Below, piece after piece: positions 8,662 to 17,527 of a stretch of 37,354 nucleotides of DNA (position 1 is its first letter; each line of letters starts with the position of its first letter). Source of the DNA: Paenibacillus sp. Root444D2 (GTDB taxonomy: Bacteria > Bacillota > Bacilli > Paenibacillales > NBRC-103111); assembly GCF_001426375.1 (NCBI RefSeq), contig NZ_LMEO01000030.1, positions 24,557 to 61,910 on the forward strand. Direction: 5' to 3'. Under the pieces are notes generated by a model. The model saw only the letters and a list, made by a program, of their open reading frames with translations, was not told the DNA's origin and did not search any database. The translations under genes and the position numbers were made by a program.

Positions 8662-8855
8662 TTACAGCTTTTTTAGCTCTCGCAAAATTTCCTCCGGGCT
8701 TTGACGCTGCATGAAATTCGGATTGATATAAGCGGAGCGGATAATGGCGCTCTCATCAATCATGAAAGTAGACGGAACCGGTAAAACCCATTTCGAGGTA
8801 TTGTTGTACTCCGCAAGATCGACTTGAAATTCCAATTCTTCCTTTTCGTTTTTTT
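8662..8855 (-). pseudogene. Peroxiredoxin (AhpC/TSA-like) fragment, copy 2
   Basis: A minus-strand frame with LEFQVDLAEYNNTSKWVLP, VPSTFMIDESAIIRSAYINP and the natural C-terminus QRQSPEEILRELKKL. It is the last ~60 residues of a redoxin-type peroxidase, with the catalytic N-terminal part missing. The frame stays open to 8901, but upstream of about 8855 it reads antisense through the phosphotransferase fragment, so that extension is not part of the gene. Its DNA is ~92% identical over ~90 bases to copy 1 at 2032-2120 but inverted, and this copy keeps the true C-terminus. Confidence 0.75.
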
Positions 8856-8857
8856 TC

Positions 8858-9202
8858 CATCGCTTCGTTTTGTGCCACGGAGATTTATGGTATGGAAACA
8901 CTTTGGTTGATGATTTATGTTCAGGTATAATGGGTATTATCGACTTTAGTGATATGACTATAGGTGACCCTGCAAAAGATTTGGCAACGCAAGGTTATCT
9001 GGGAGTAGACTTTTATAATCAGATATTAAGTGAATATAAACATTCATTTCCAGAAGACACGACCATTGAACGTAGAGTGAAAAAACATCAAGGACTGCGT
9101 GAATTAGGTGGATTACGGTTCGCGATTAAACATGATATTTCCGAACTCGAAGATTCATTATCAAAAATAAGAACCGTAATATTTGCATCAAGTGACGGTT
9201 AG
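8858..9202 (+). pseudogene. Aminoglycoside phosphotransferase-family C-terminal fragment
   Basis: About 112 residues beginning RFVLCHGDLWYGNTLVDD, then GIIDFSDMTIGDPAKDLATQ and a helical end. The HGD....N catalytic loop and the metal-binding IDF motif are present, but the entire N-terminal ATP-binding lobe (~150 residues) is missing and the 5' edge abuts the peroxiredoxin relic in opposite orientation. No ribosome binding site precedes it. An intact, clearly different phosphotransferase lies at 30405-31304. Confidence 0.75.
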
Positions 9203-9235
9203 AGCACGATTGCCGAGATCACCCCTATTTTATCA

Positions 9236-9391
9236 TCATGGTTTGTTTCGTTTATTAATAATGCTCTGAAGTTTATTTTCAATTGTTTTCGTACGCTCCC
9301 AATCATCATATTGTTCGGGAAACCGCAATAAAGAAGTCACAGTTGAATTTCGTTCAAGCAAAGTTGCTCTTTTCGTAACAACCCCCATCAT
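9236..9391 (-). CDS. Unidentified 51-residue protein or fragment
   Basis: A minus-strand frame reading MMGVVTKRATLLERNSTVTS then LLRFPEQYDDWERTKTIENK and ending LQSIINKRNKP. The composition is protein-like (charged, amphipathic helix at the end), but I do not recognise the family and the upstream GGGGG is a weak ribosome binding site. It could be the end of a lost gene, given the relics next to it. Confidence 0.3.
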   Translation of the reverse strand: MMGVVTKRATLLERNSTVTSLLRFPEQYDDWERTKTIENKLQSIINKRNKP

Positions 9392-9442
9392 AAATGGCCC
9401 CCACAATTAGGGCGAGAGCCATTGTTTATCAGATCATCCTTG

Positions 9443-12400
9443 TCATCGGTTCTTCGGAACGGTTACCGTCAATATTACTGTTTTCTCGTTACCTGCATAA
9501 TCCGTAGCGACGTAAGTAATGGTGTATACCCGTCCTCCTCCGCTTCCGGATCGCTCAGCCCTCAAATCAAACATATAATCCGGTGTGTCAAAGTCTGCAT
9601 TTTGAATATCCTGCGAGGTGTCTCCGTCTCCAAGACCATCATCCGGTTCGTTGGAGGTGATGGATTTTAAAACGATGGACTGAATACTAGAAATTGGGTC
9701 TAATGTGCCGTAAGTGTCGGCCGTTACGGTCACCATTTTATGATCAGCCGGCCACAGTTCGTTTTTATTTTGATTCATTTGCATTTCCGGTGCTGTCTTA
9801 TCTACTTTCACGACTACACTCTTTAGCTCTTCCGTGTTTCCTGCTTCGTCCTTACTTTGATACTCTATCGTATTCGTTCCTTCAGCTGAAACGTTGATGA
9901 CGCTATCATAGGTTTGCCATTGGCCGCCATTGATCCGATATTGACTTTTATGGATACCGGATAACGGATCCGACGCATTTAAGGTCAACTTTACATCCGA
10001 ATGATACCATCCGTTTTCATTTGCCGGAGGTAATCCGGCTGTAGTGACCGGAGCAGTCTTATCTATGTTGATAGACAGGCTCTTCGGGGTTTCGGCATTT
10101 CCGGCCTTATCGACGCTCATATATTCCAAAATGTTAGTACCTTCAGCTGAAACGGTAATCGGATTCGAGTACGGTTGCCACTGCCCGTCATTATTCCGGT
10201 ATTTCGTGTTTTCGACACCGGATTGATCGTCAGTAGCGGCAAGCGTCACCATTATATCCGTATTCTTCCAGTCAGAAGACGCATCATCGGTCGTAACCGG
10301 CGGAATATCATCCTGCGCGGCTCCAGGCTGTTCATATACCTCAAATTCCCACAGTGAATATCCGTAAACGGTACCTCTTTGTAAACCCAGCATCCTTACA
10401 TACCTTGCGTTGGTTGTCGAGAAAGAGATATCGTCTATTCCTCCATTGCCTATTTGGGTATTGTAGACGTCGGTCCAGTCAACAGCATTATCGGAGACCT
10501 GTATCTTGTATTCTTTACCGAATGCTGTCTCCCAGTTTAGTCTAACCCTACTCACTGGCTGGATTGTACCGAGGTCCGTATATATCCACTCATTGTCGGT
10601 GTAGTTCGAGCCCCACCTCGTATTTGTTTTACCATCGACTGCATTCCCGGCAACTAAAGAAGCCGTTTTGGATGAGCTGGCTGTAACCGGTCTGTCCAAG
10701 GCGAGGTTAATCCCGTAGGCATGAACATTTTCCAAACCGGCATTAATGGTCTTCATGATATTGACCATATCTGTATAGGGCTGATCCTGTTGGTTTACTA
10801 AGCCTATATTGAAATTCTCACCGTCTTTACGCCATGTAACCGCTTGATCGAAGTACGAAAACCAGCCTGAGCCAATAAACAACGGATGTGAAGTTTCGCT
10901 TTCCACGAAAGATTTGTAGGCCATACCTCTATCCGCAATACTAGCCACACTTGTAGCCCCATTTACGGGTGACAACCCGCGCTGGGTAGTACTAAATGTA
11001 TATTCCAGATTCAACAGCGGTTTGCCGAAAGCTTCATATCTGGAAATCCAACTTGGATCGTTCGTGTAATTGTCCACTGAAAATGCATCTACAAACTCCA
11101 TTGCCGCCGAATCCCATTCCAGGCTGGTCCGCCAAGTGGGAACTACGGACGATCCAAGGAACAGATGGTTTGTATCATGTCTTTTGAGAATATTTTTGAC
11201 CGTTGAGAAATAGGTTCTGGACGCCAGCTTGATATATTCCGATACATCCGCAGCAGGCACCTTGGTAATATTGATCGAAATACCCTTTAACTCGTCAAAC
11301 GATGCCGCGCTTGTACCCAGTAGCTGGTTTACGGCGACAATATCATTGTTGTACCTTGGTGCAAGAAAAGCCACGAAAGCACTTTTAGCCGGAGACGACG
11401 AATTATATGTCAGTACCTCTTTTACGATATCGGTTGTCCATCCGGCCTCATTATCGTAAGTATAACCGATTAGCCACGGGTCATTCTTCGCTTTATCAAG
11501 CTGAGGGGTCAATGCGGTCTCTATAATGGCTTCACTCTGCGGGTCAAAAACATCGTAAGTCCATTGAATCCTTTTTAAGCCGCCGGGGTCTTGCAGGACA
11601 TTAATGTACGGAAAAGTTATATTTTGGGGTCTGGTCCACTTGCTGAAGGCATTAAAGCCCCAATCTATCAAACGTTTCTTTGTGATATCCTCCCATTTCG
11701 ACTCATAGTTGCTGCCGTATTTTCTCATAACATTGGCAACGACGAAGCTTACTCTTTCGCCGTTGGAATCATTAACATAGGCAGGAGCATAAGCGACTGG
11801 ATCGGGAAGTTCCTCAAACACCCCTCTTGGGGTACCATCAGCTTTTTTAAGCGCCGTCCCGTATCCCCACTCCCATATACTTGTGGCATCCACGCCTTTT
11901 AGAATAAATTTATTCCCGTCCGGAGAAATAAACCACCATTTGTTATCGATTTGCTGAAGTCTGAAATAACCGCTGCTTGTATAACCTCCTCCACTTTTAA
12001 TCCCGCCGTACTGATCGAATTTTGCAAGATCAAGTGAAACATTTGACAGTGCATTCGCCTCATTCGTATATTCCTGCTGCAGCTGCTCGTCGGATGTTAC
12101 CTTTCCAGGCCAGGTTTCATAAACCCACTGCCCGTACTTGTCTGCCATTAAGCCGTCTTTTTTCAGTTCGAGAGCCATTTGCCCCGCAGTAAGCGCAGGT
12201 CCGGAATTCACGCCTTCCTGTCCGGTCCCTTTATAAATTTGAACTTCGGTGAGGGGGATATGCTGAAAGGCATGAGGACGCTTAATATCGATGACAATAA
12301 ATCTGGCCGTCTTGTTCGACATCGGTATGTTGACTGAATAATTCCAGGTTGAGCTTGGGCTCGTTGAGACTATTCCAGGTGTTCTGATGTGTTTGTCAGC

Positions 12401-13363
12401 AATATAATAATAATCCGTTACAGCCTCAGGGCGGTATTTTACCGTAAACTCTTTAAATCCCCAAGCCGAATTGGGTGAATTCAGCACGACGTTTATACGG
12501 TCAAGCGGGTAGTCCTTCAGCAGGTCAAATACCACTTGTATAGTTCCTGGGGCAGTCGCGCTCCCCGTCCATCCTGCATACGTTGTCGTTAATCCGTCAA
12601 ACAGCACGCCATTGGTTGAGGATACGAGCCCGGTTGCTCCTTTGTCTGGACTATTGCCTCCATTCGGGGCAACGCTAAAGTAATAATTTCCGGTTTTAAG
12701 CAAATTTTCTGCCAATAAGCTGTCTTTGTTCAGTTCGAGAGCCATTTGCTCCGCAGTAAGCGCAGATCCGGGATTCACGCCTTCCTGTCCGGTCCCTTTA
12801 TAAATTTGAACTTCGGTGAGGGGGATATGCTGAAAGGCATGAGGACGCTTAATTTCGATGATAATAAATCTGGCCGTTTTGTTCGACATCGGTATGTTGA
12901 CCGAGTAGTTCCAATCTGAGCTTGGGCTCGTTGAGGTTATTCCTGGTGTTCTGGTGTGTTTGTCAGCAATATAGTAATACTCCGCAGCCTCCGGGCGGTA
13001 TTTTACCGTAAGGTCATTAAATCCCCAAAACGAATTGGGTGAGTTCAGCACGACGTTTATACTGTCCAACGGGTAATCCTTCAACAGGTCAAATACGACC
13101 TGTACGCTCCCTGGGGTACCCGTCCCGCTCCCCATGAATCCGGCATACGTTGAGGTTGATCCGTCAAGCAGCACGCCATCAGCTGAGGATATCAATCCGG
13201 TTACTCCCTTGTCCGGAGAATTACCCCCATTCGGTGCGACGCTGTAGCTATAATTGCCGGTTTTAAGCAGAGTTCCTGCCCCATGAACATCTCCGGCAGG
13301 GATCAACGTTAATCCCATTATGAATGCCAAAATTAGTGTCAACAATTTACATATTTTTACCAT
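9443..13363 (-). CDS. Secreted multidomain glycoside hydrolase, beta-agarase-like (GH50-like)
   Basis: A 1306-residue exported enzyme. Signal peptide ~1-28. Residues ~32-216 and ~221-405 are two near-identical beta-sandwich-like modules (both LLKTGNY..SVAPNGGNSPD to LTEVQIYKGTGQEG). About 409-880 is a clan-A TIM barrel: WPGKVTSDEQL, GYFRLQQIDNKWWFISPDG, IGYTYDNEAGW (acid/base candidate E639) and KPLLNLEYTF (nucleophile candidate E787). This resembles beta-agarases; the exact family needs a profile search. About 885-1010 is an F5/8 type C (CBM32-like) domain, then two Ig-like repeats (PPVTTDD.., APVTTAG..) and a C-terminal beta domain. No sortase or S-layer anchor is seen, so it is probably released. 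It is the last gene of the sugar block, with a cre-like site upstream. Confidence 0.8.
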   Translation of the reverse strand: MVKICKLLTLILAFIMGLTLIPAGDVHGAGTLLKTGNYSYSVAPNGGNSPDKGVTGLISSADGVLLDGSTSTYAGFMGSGTGTPGSVQVVFDLLKDYPLDSINVVLNSPNSFWGFNDLTVKYRPEAAEYYYIADKHTRTPGITSTSPSSDWNYSVNIPMSNKTARFIIIEIKRPHAFQHIPLTEVQIYKGTGQEGVNPGSALTAEQMALELNKDSLLAENLLKTGNYYFSVAPNGGNSPDKGATGLVSSTNGVLFDGLTTTYAGWTGSATAPGTIQVVFDLLKDYPLDRINVVLNSPNSAWGFKEFTVKYRPEAVTDYYYIADKHIRTPGIVSTSPSSTWNYSVNIPMSNKTARFIVIDIKRPHAFQHIPLTEVQIYKGTGQEGVNSGPALTAGQMALELKKDGLMADKYGQWVYETWPGKVTSDEQLQQEYTNEANALSNVSLDLAKFDQYGGIKSGGGYTSSGYFRLQQIDNKWWFISPDGNKFILKGVDATSIWEWGYGTALKKADGTPRGVFEELPDPVAYAPAYVNDSNGERVSFVVANVMRKYGSNYESKWEDITKKRLIDWGFNAFSKWTRPQNITFPYINVLQDPGGLKRIQWTYDVFDPQSEAIIETALTPQLDKAKNDPWLIGYTYDNEAGWTTDIVKEVLTYNSSSPAKSAFVAFLAPRYNNDIVAVNQLLGTSAASFDELKGISINITKVPAADVSEYIKLASRTYFSTVKNILKRHDTNHLFLGSSVVPTWRTSLEWDSAAMEFVDAFSVDNYTNDPSWISRYEAFGKPLLNLEYTFSTTQRGLSPVNGATSVASIADRGMAYKSFVESETSHPLFIGSGWFSYFDQAVTWRKDGENFNIGLVNQQDQPYTDMVNIMKTINAGLENVHAYGINLALDRPVTASSSKTASLVAGNAVDGKTNTRWGSNYTDNEWIYTDLGTIQPVSRVRLNWETAFGKEYKIQVSDNAVDWTDVYNTQIGNGGIDDISFSTTNARYVRMLGLQRGTVYGYSLWEFEVYEQPGAAQDDIPPVTTDDASSDWKNTDIMVTLAATDDQSGVENTKYRNNDGQWQPYSNPITVSAEGTNILEYMSVDKAGNAETPKSLSINIDKTAPVTTAGLPPANENGWYHSDVKLTLNASDPLSGIHKSQYRINGGQWQTYDSVINVSAEGTNTIEYQSKDEAGNTEELKSVVVKVDKTAPEMQMNQNKNELWPADHKMVTVTADTYGTLDPISSIQSIVLKSITSNEPDDGLGDGDTSQDIQNADFDTPDYMFDLRAERSGSGGGRVYTITYVATDYAGNEKTVILTVTVPKNR
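12140..13270 (-). repeat. Tandem ~567-bp internal duplication in the secreted hydrolase
   Basis: Two in-frame units of 189 codons (about 12704-13270 and 12140-12703) encode the twin N-terminal modules. Long nucleotide blocks are identical or nearly so (for example GGGGATATGCTGAAAGGCAT in both), so the duplication is recent relative to the rest of the gene. Confidence 0.85.
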
Positions 13364-13504
13364 TAAGTATCCGTCCTCTTTTCTTCTAAAAACGTTTTTG
13401 ATAAGCTACACTATGAAACGAGATAAACTTACTTCGAATGCATAGAGTTAGTCTTGCTACATATAGACCACCTACTCTCATTTTCATCATATCTTCCTCA
13501 AAAA

Positions 13505-13518
13505 TATAAGCGCTTACA
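13505..13518. promoter_or_regulatory. Catabolite-responsive element (cre)-like CcpA site
   Basis: TATAAGCGCTTACA differs by one base from the palindromic cre consensus TGTAAGCGCTTACA. It lies ~140 bases before the start of the secreted hydrolase, in the 228-base gap after the GH130-like gene. Repression by CcpA in preferred sugars is inferred. Confidence 0.6.
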
Positions 13519-13591
13519 TTTATTAGGTTAAACCGGCCATTCATCGAAAATTCTCGATTTCTTGCACCGATTTAATAAATGTTCGTCTAAA

Positions 13592-14815
13592 CTACTCCTC
13601 TATCTTCTGTCCATTAGCGTCAAATTGCTTCACATACTCAACTAGCTCAGCGAAATTCACCCAAGAAATGCCCACCTTCTGGTCTGCAGCGCCATAAGAC
13701 ATAATCAGGTCATCTCCTGCAATAATTCCGCCTGTTGTAAACAAGCACGGCGTAGGATAATCGCTCGGCATCTCCCAAGCCTGTTGAGCGTACATTAAGC
13801 GCTCAGAGCATCGACTCGCCACAATCGGGAAGTCGTTATCCTGCTCGCGTACAATTAGGAAGGATTGTGTATACCCAAAATGGATATCCTTCTTACCATG
13901 ATAAGAAACGAGCCATTCGTTAGCTGAAATCTTAAGCGGCGCCCAGCTTGCTCCGATCCGGTTGTCCTCCCAGTGGAATTGGCTGGTTGCCAGCAGCCGG
14001 TGGGTTGCCCGGTCCGTTGCGAAGTCCTCTAATTTCTCCGCTGCTGCGAGGTAGATCGACGGTTGCTTGACTTCGGATCCTTGCGGGTATAAGGCAGGCG
14101 TCATCGGACGGTGAAGCATCACATATTGCAGTCTCCTATCAATCCGCATTTTATCGGGGAAAAGGAAAACATCGCGGTTATCACTTACATGGCCTTCCGT
14201 CAATGGGCATACGTAGATAAAGGCTTCTTCATAGCGGCCTGCTTTCAGCATGTCTAAATCCAGCTTATACAGGACAGTTACGGTATTGTTAGTGCGAGCC
14301 GTAACGATGAATGCATCATCACCCTCATTCACCCATTTCGGCACATAGTCGTTGCGCGTATCAATTGAAGGCTCCTGATCAATGAGCCAATACGGTCCCG
14401 GCGGAAACATCCGGCATGCCACGGAAAGATACAGCTCCCCTTCCACTGGAAATATGCGCGGATCCTCGATGCAGCCGTTGGAATAATCGCGCACCCGATT
14501 ACCGTGTATGTCTGTAATGTAGATGTCTTCGAACCCCTCATTCAGAGCAGGAGCAAGTGCTGGCCTGGAAAAATCGGCATCCCACGTCTTGCCTAGGTCG
14601 CTGCTTACTGCGTACCCCAGAAAGATCGGATATGGATTGTGCTTACCTTCCTTGCGCTTTTGAGACCATGGACCCGTAGCCCGAAAGAGCATATGCAGCT
14701 TATCGGAAGCCGGATCTTTTACAATAGCTGGGTTTAGCACCATTTTACTTGCCCACTCACAACCAGGAACCGGTTCGAGCACCGGCTGCGGGGAATATCG
14801 GAAATGCGGCTTCAT
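13592..14815 (-). CDS. GH130-like glycosidase/phosphorylase
   Basis: A 407-residue cytoplasmic (no signal peptide) five-bladed propeller-type enzyme. Family features: NPAIVKDPASDKLHMLFRAT near residue 28, GCIEDPRIFPVEGELYLSVA with the candidate general acid D118, NRDVFLFPDKM, IGASWAPLKISANEWLVSYH and LFTTGGIIAGDDLIMSYGAA near the C-terminus. GH130 enzymes phosphorolyse or hydrolyse beta-mannosides or related linkages; which applies here depends on phosphate-binding residues that I cannot assign without an alignment. GGAGGAACATCTTC precedes the ATG. It lies 80 bases after the 567-residue protein, same strand, and would act on imported oligosaccharides. Confidence 0.8.
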   Translation of the reverse strand: MKPHFRYSPQPVLEPVPGCEWASKMVLNPAIVKDPASDKLHMLFRATGPWSQKRKEGKHNPYPIFLGYAVSSDLGKTWDADFSRPALAPALNEGFEDIYITDIHGNRVRDYSNGCIEDPRIFPVEGELYLSVACRMFPPGPYWLIDQEPSIDTRNDYVPKWVNEGDDAFIVTARTNNTVTVLYKLDLDMLKAGRYEEAFIYVCPLTEGHVSDNRDVFLFPDKMRIDRRLQYVMLHRPMTPALYPQGSEVKQPSIYLAAAEKLEDFATDRATHRLLATSQFHWEDNRIGASWAPLKISANEWLVSYHGKKDIHFGYTQSFLIVREQDNDFPIVASRCSERLMYAQQAWEMPSDYPTPCLFTTGGIIAGDDLIMSYGAADQKVGISWVNFAELVEYVKQFDANGQKIEE

Positions 14816-14895
14816 GAAGATGTTCCTCCTGTTTTTGCGATTATAAGATCAGATATTCATTAAGAAGAAAGAGAGCCAGCCCTTAGACGTCATTT

Positions 14896-16599
14896 CTACA
14901 CATCCTCTGTCATAAAAGAGACTTCATTATTTCGGAATAGCTGCTCAATTCGTTCCGGCTTCACAGGGATGGTGATGCTCATCTTCCGTCCTTGCTTCTT
15001 GCACCAGGCGTATAGTGAGCCATCGTTATATTCGCTGCTAGCTTGCAGTTCTTCCGGTTGCGCTGATAATGTAAATAAAAACACCCATGCTGCTTGGTTC
15101 CACTCATGGAAATTAAATTCTTTCCTCAGTCCTTCATAGATGATGTAATCGATGCCTAGGGTACCTTCTTGCTCTGATCTCGTGATCGCAATACAGGGCA
15201 CTCCCATGTCCGAAAAGGTAGACAACTGCTTGACCCGCAAAGTTTGACCACCGATGACAACTGCAGCATCGTAATCAAGCTTGTTGCCGGAGAAACAATC
15301 CACCCCCTCGATATAACCTCCAATTTCTATACGAATCCGAAGGTCCTCCGCTTCAAACACACCGTTAACAGGGTCCAGTACAGGGTGCCAATCCCCGAAA
15401 TTCAAAGCCATATTGATTCCGAATATGATATCACTCCTATCCTGCACTCCCGTGAAGACAGCCGACGAAAAGTCCATGCCATCTTTCAAAAAACGCAGCT
15501 GTATATAGGCGGCCTTACCATGGTTATCCACATAAGCAATCAGATTCCGGCGCTGGTTCCACATCATGTCCTTTGAAAAAGAACCTAAACAATATGCTTC
15601 TTGCATGTACGTGGTGGCATAGCTCTGGTAGCCCATCTCCTCTTCGACGAATATTGGACAGCGGAGAACCCGTTCTTCTTCCAAGCTGAAATAAGGCAAC
15701 AGTTCCTCGGGACAACGAATTGCTTGAGGGTTAGAATTGTTCTCAGATGCATCTCTTAGCAAACCGTACTCAAAGCTGCCCTCACTTAGCATAGGATAAT
15801 AGGAGCGGCTATGAGGCCCCGCCCATTCCTTCGTACGCGGGTGGTAACGTTCAGCTATCATTTTCCATGCGACGTGAAGCAGCTGCTCTGTTAACTTGAT
15901 GGAAATGGAGTCCTTGGTCTCCTCATGAATATGGTGAAGCTCCTCAATCGTAATCGGCGTATAGCAGGGACTATTAAATTCGACAAAGGTGCCTAGACTC
16001 ATGGTGTAATCATAAAGCCGCAGCAGTCGATTCCGGCCATATTGTACAAATGTCTCTTGTCTAGTGACCTCGCCGCCAACGAGTGTAACGAAAGCCCCCA
16101 TGGCCGCTATATTGGTATAGCTAGGGCTGACATCCCGTTTCATGATGGCTTGGCAAGCATTCCCTATTGCTTCTGACAATCCTTGTCTGAGCACTTCGCT
16201 TAAGCGATCCCCATGGTGCTTCAGCACTAAGACCAACTTCTTGCCGATGAAATCGGCATAGTTCCAATCCGGAGCTTCCATCTGGTCCAAGTGCTCCTCA
16301 TAATAATAGGACCAAATACCATAGGTAGGACTATCCTGACGCTTATCCTGTAATTGCAAGATGACCGATAATATTTCGGTTGCCCGTTCCGTATAATGAG
16401 GCAGCGAACTGTCCAACAAATCTAACGCATATATAACAGACAAGTAGGTGCTGTGCACAAAAGGATAAGAATCCTTTTTAAGAGCTGTATGGTAGGTTTT
16501 CGTAATCGGTCCATACTGCAGTTTCACTGCGGAATTGTATGAAGCTTCCCGTTCCGAAAGACTTGCTATTAGATTCTCCTTATTGCTGTGAGCCGACAT
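14896..16599 (-). CDS. Uncharacterised 567-residue protein, probably carbohydrate-active (helical toroid plus beta-sandwich?)
   Basis: No signal peptide, so presumably cytoplasmic. The first ~300 residues are helix-rich with aromatic motifs (WNYADFIGKKLVLVLKHHGD, SPSYTNIAAMGAFVTLVGGE, LGTFVEFNSPCYTPITIEEL, EWAGPHSRSYYPMLSEGSF) like an alpha/alpha toroid; the last ~230 are beta-rich (FGINMALNFGDWHPVLDPVN, RIRIEIGGYIEGVDCFSGNK). That layout is shared by heparinase/alginate-lyase-type enzymes, and the conserved His, Tyr, Arg and Asn residues would suit catalysis, but I cannot assign a family. It sits between the second permease (38 bases) and the GH130-like gene, with GGAGGATAACTT before the ATG, so its substrate should be the imported oligosaccharide. 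Confidence 0.6.
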   Translation of the reverse strand: MSAHSNKENLIASLSEREASYNSAVKLQYGPITKTYHTALKKDSYPFVHSTYLSVIYALDLLDSSLPHYTERATEILSVILQLQDKRQDSPTYGIWSYYYEEHLDQMEAPDWNYADFIGKKLVLVLKHHGDRLSEVLRQGLSEAIGNACQAIMKRDVSPSYTNIAAMGAFVTLVGGEVTRQETFVQYGRNRLLRLYDYTMSLGTFVEFNSPCYTPITIEELHHIHEETKDSISIKLTEQLLHVAWKMIAERYHPRTKEWAGPHSRSYYPMLSEGSFEYGLLRDASENNSNPQAIRCPEELLPYFSLEEERVLRCPIFVEEEMGYQSYATTYMQEAYCLGSFSKDMMWNQRRNLIAYVDNHGKAAYIQLRFLKDGMDFSSAVFTGVQDRSDIIFGINMALNFGDWHPVLDPVNGVFEAEDLRIRIEIGGYIEGVDCFSGNKLDYDAAVVIGGQTLRVKQLSTFSDMGVPCIAITRSEQEGTLGIDYIIYEGLRKEFNFHEWNQAAWVFLFTLSAQPEELQASSEYNDGSLYAWCKKQGRKMSITIPVKPERIEQLFRNNEVSFMTEDV

Positions 16600-16637
16600 A
16601 AGTTATCCTCCACAGTTTAAAATGTGAGTGGTTACGA

Positions 16638-17513
16638 CTATCCCTTAACCGCACCAATCGTCATACCCTTGATGAAATAACGCTGCAGGAATGGGTATAA
16701 GAATATGATCGGTCCAATCGTGATGCATACCGTCGAAAGCTGAACGCCTGCCGCTGAAACCGGAATATTTACATTCGTATTTAAATAATCTAAATTCTGC
16801 GCATTGGACACAACTCTTCTTAACATCATCTGCAGCGGGTGATTATGCGGATCGTCAATAAACATCAGTGCATTGAACCAGTCATTCCAATAGGAAAGCG
16901 CATAGAACAGCGTGATCGTTGCAATCACAGGCATGGAAATAGGCCAGATGATACGGAAAAAGATATACAGCTCATGCGCTCCATCCATGGTCGCCGCCTC
17001 ATTTAATTCAAATGGAAGCGTTCGAAAATAGGATGTCATTAAGAATGCGTTGAATGCGGAGAACAATTGTGGCAAGATCAGCGCTAATAACGAGTCCCGC
17101 AAGTTCAGCCAGTTGGAGATGAGCAAATAATAGCCTACTAGACCAGGCGCAAAAAGCATCGTGAAATAAATGTAAAAGGAAAGGAAATTCCGATACTTCA
17201 CCTTCAGATGAGCTGTAACATAAGCGAACATGGAAGTCATGAGCACTGCCCCGACGGTACCGACCACAGTAACGAATATGGAAACAAAGCCGCTTCGGTA
17301 CACCTGACTGCCCTTAAATAAGAAACGATAGGAATCAAGCGTAAATTCCGTAGGGAACATTTGAAAGCCTTTAACAATCTGATGCTCCGCTGTGAACGAT
17401 CCGATATATACAAGCCAGAAAGGAATAAGGCAAATAAGGGCAAAAAAACCTATGAATACATATGCTACGGCGGACACAGTCCATTGGGATGCATCTCGTT
17501 GTTTCAATATCAT
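16638..17513 (-). CDS. Carbohydrate ABC transporter permease (LplC/YtcP type)
   Basis: A 291-residue inner-membrane protein with six hydrophobic segments. The cytoplasmic EAA loop, which docks with the ATPase, is at ELNEAATMDGAHELYIFFRI followed by IWPISMPVIATI; the end VQLSTVCITIGPIIFLYPFL and RYFIKGMTIGAVKG is typical of this subfamily. It pairs with the permease just upstream (14-base gap) and the binding lipoprotein to import oligosaccharides. No ATPase gene is in the window, as is usual for these systems in Bacillales, which share MsmX-like ATPases. GAGGGGCTTTAGT precedes the ATG. Confidence 0.93.
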   Translation of the reverse strand: MILKQRDASQWTVSAVAYVFIGFFALICLIPFWLVYIGSFTAEHQIVKGFQMFPTEFTLDSYRFLFKGSQVYRSGFVSIFVTVVGTVGAVLMTSMFAYVTAHLKVKYRNFLSFYIYFTMLFAPGLVGYYLLISNWLNLRDSLLALILPQLFSAFNAFLMTSYFRTLPFELNEAATMDGAHELYIFFRIIWPISMPVIATITLFYALSYWNDWFNALMFIDDPHNHPLQMMLRRVVSNAQNLDYLNTNVNIPVSAAGVQLSTVCITIGPIIFLYPFLQRYFIKGMTIGAVKG

Positions 17514-17527
17514 ACTAAAGCCCCTCT

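Noticed and set aside
9694..11902. Many plus-strand open frames inside the secreted hydrolase
   Set aside because: Shadows of a long, convincing minus-strand gene with no own ribosome binding sites.
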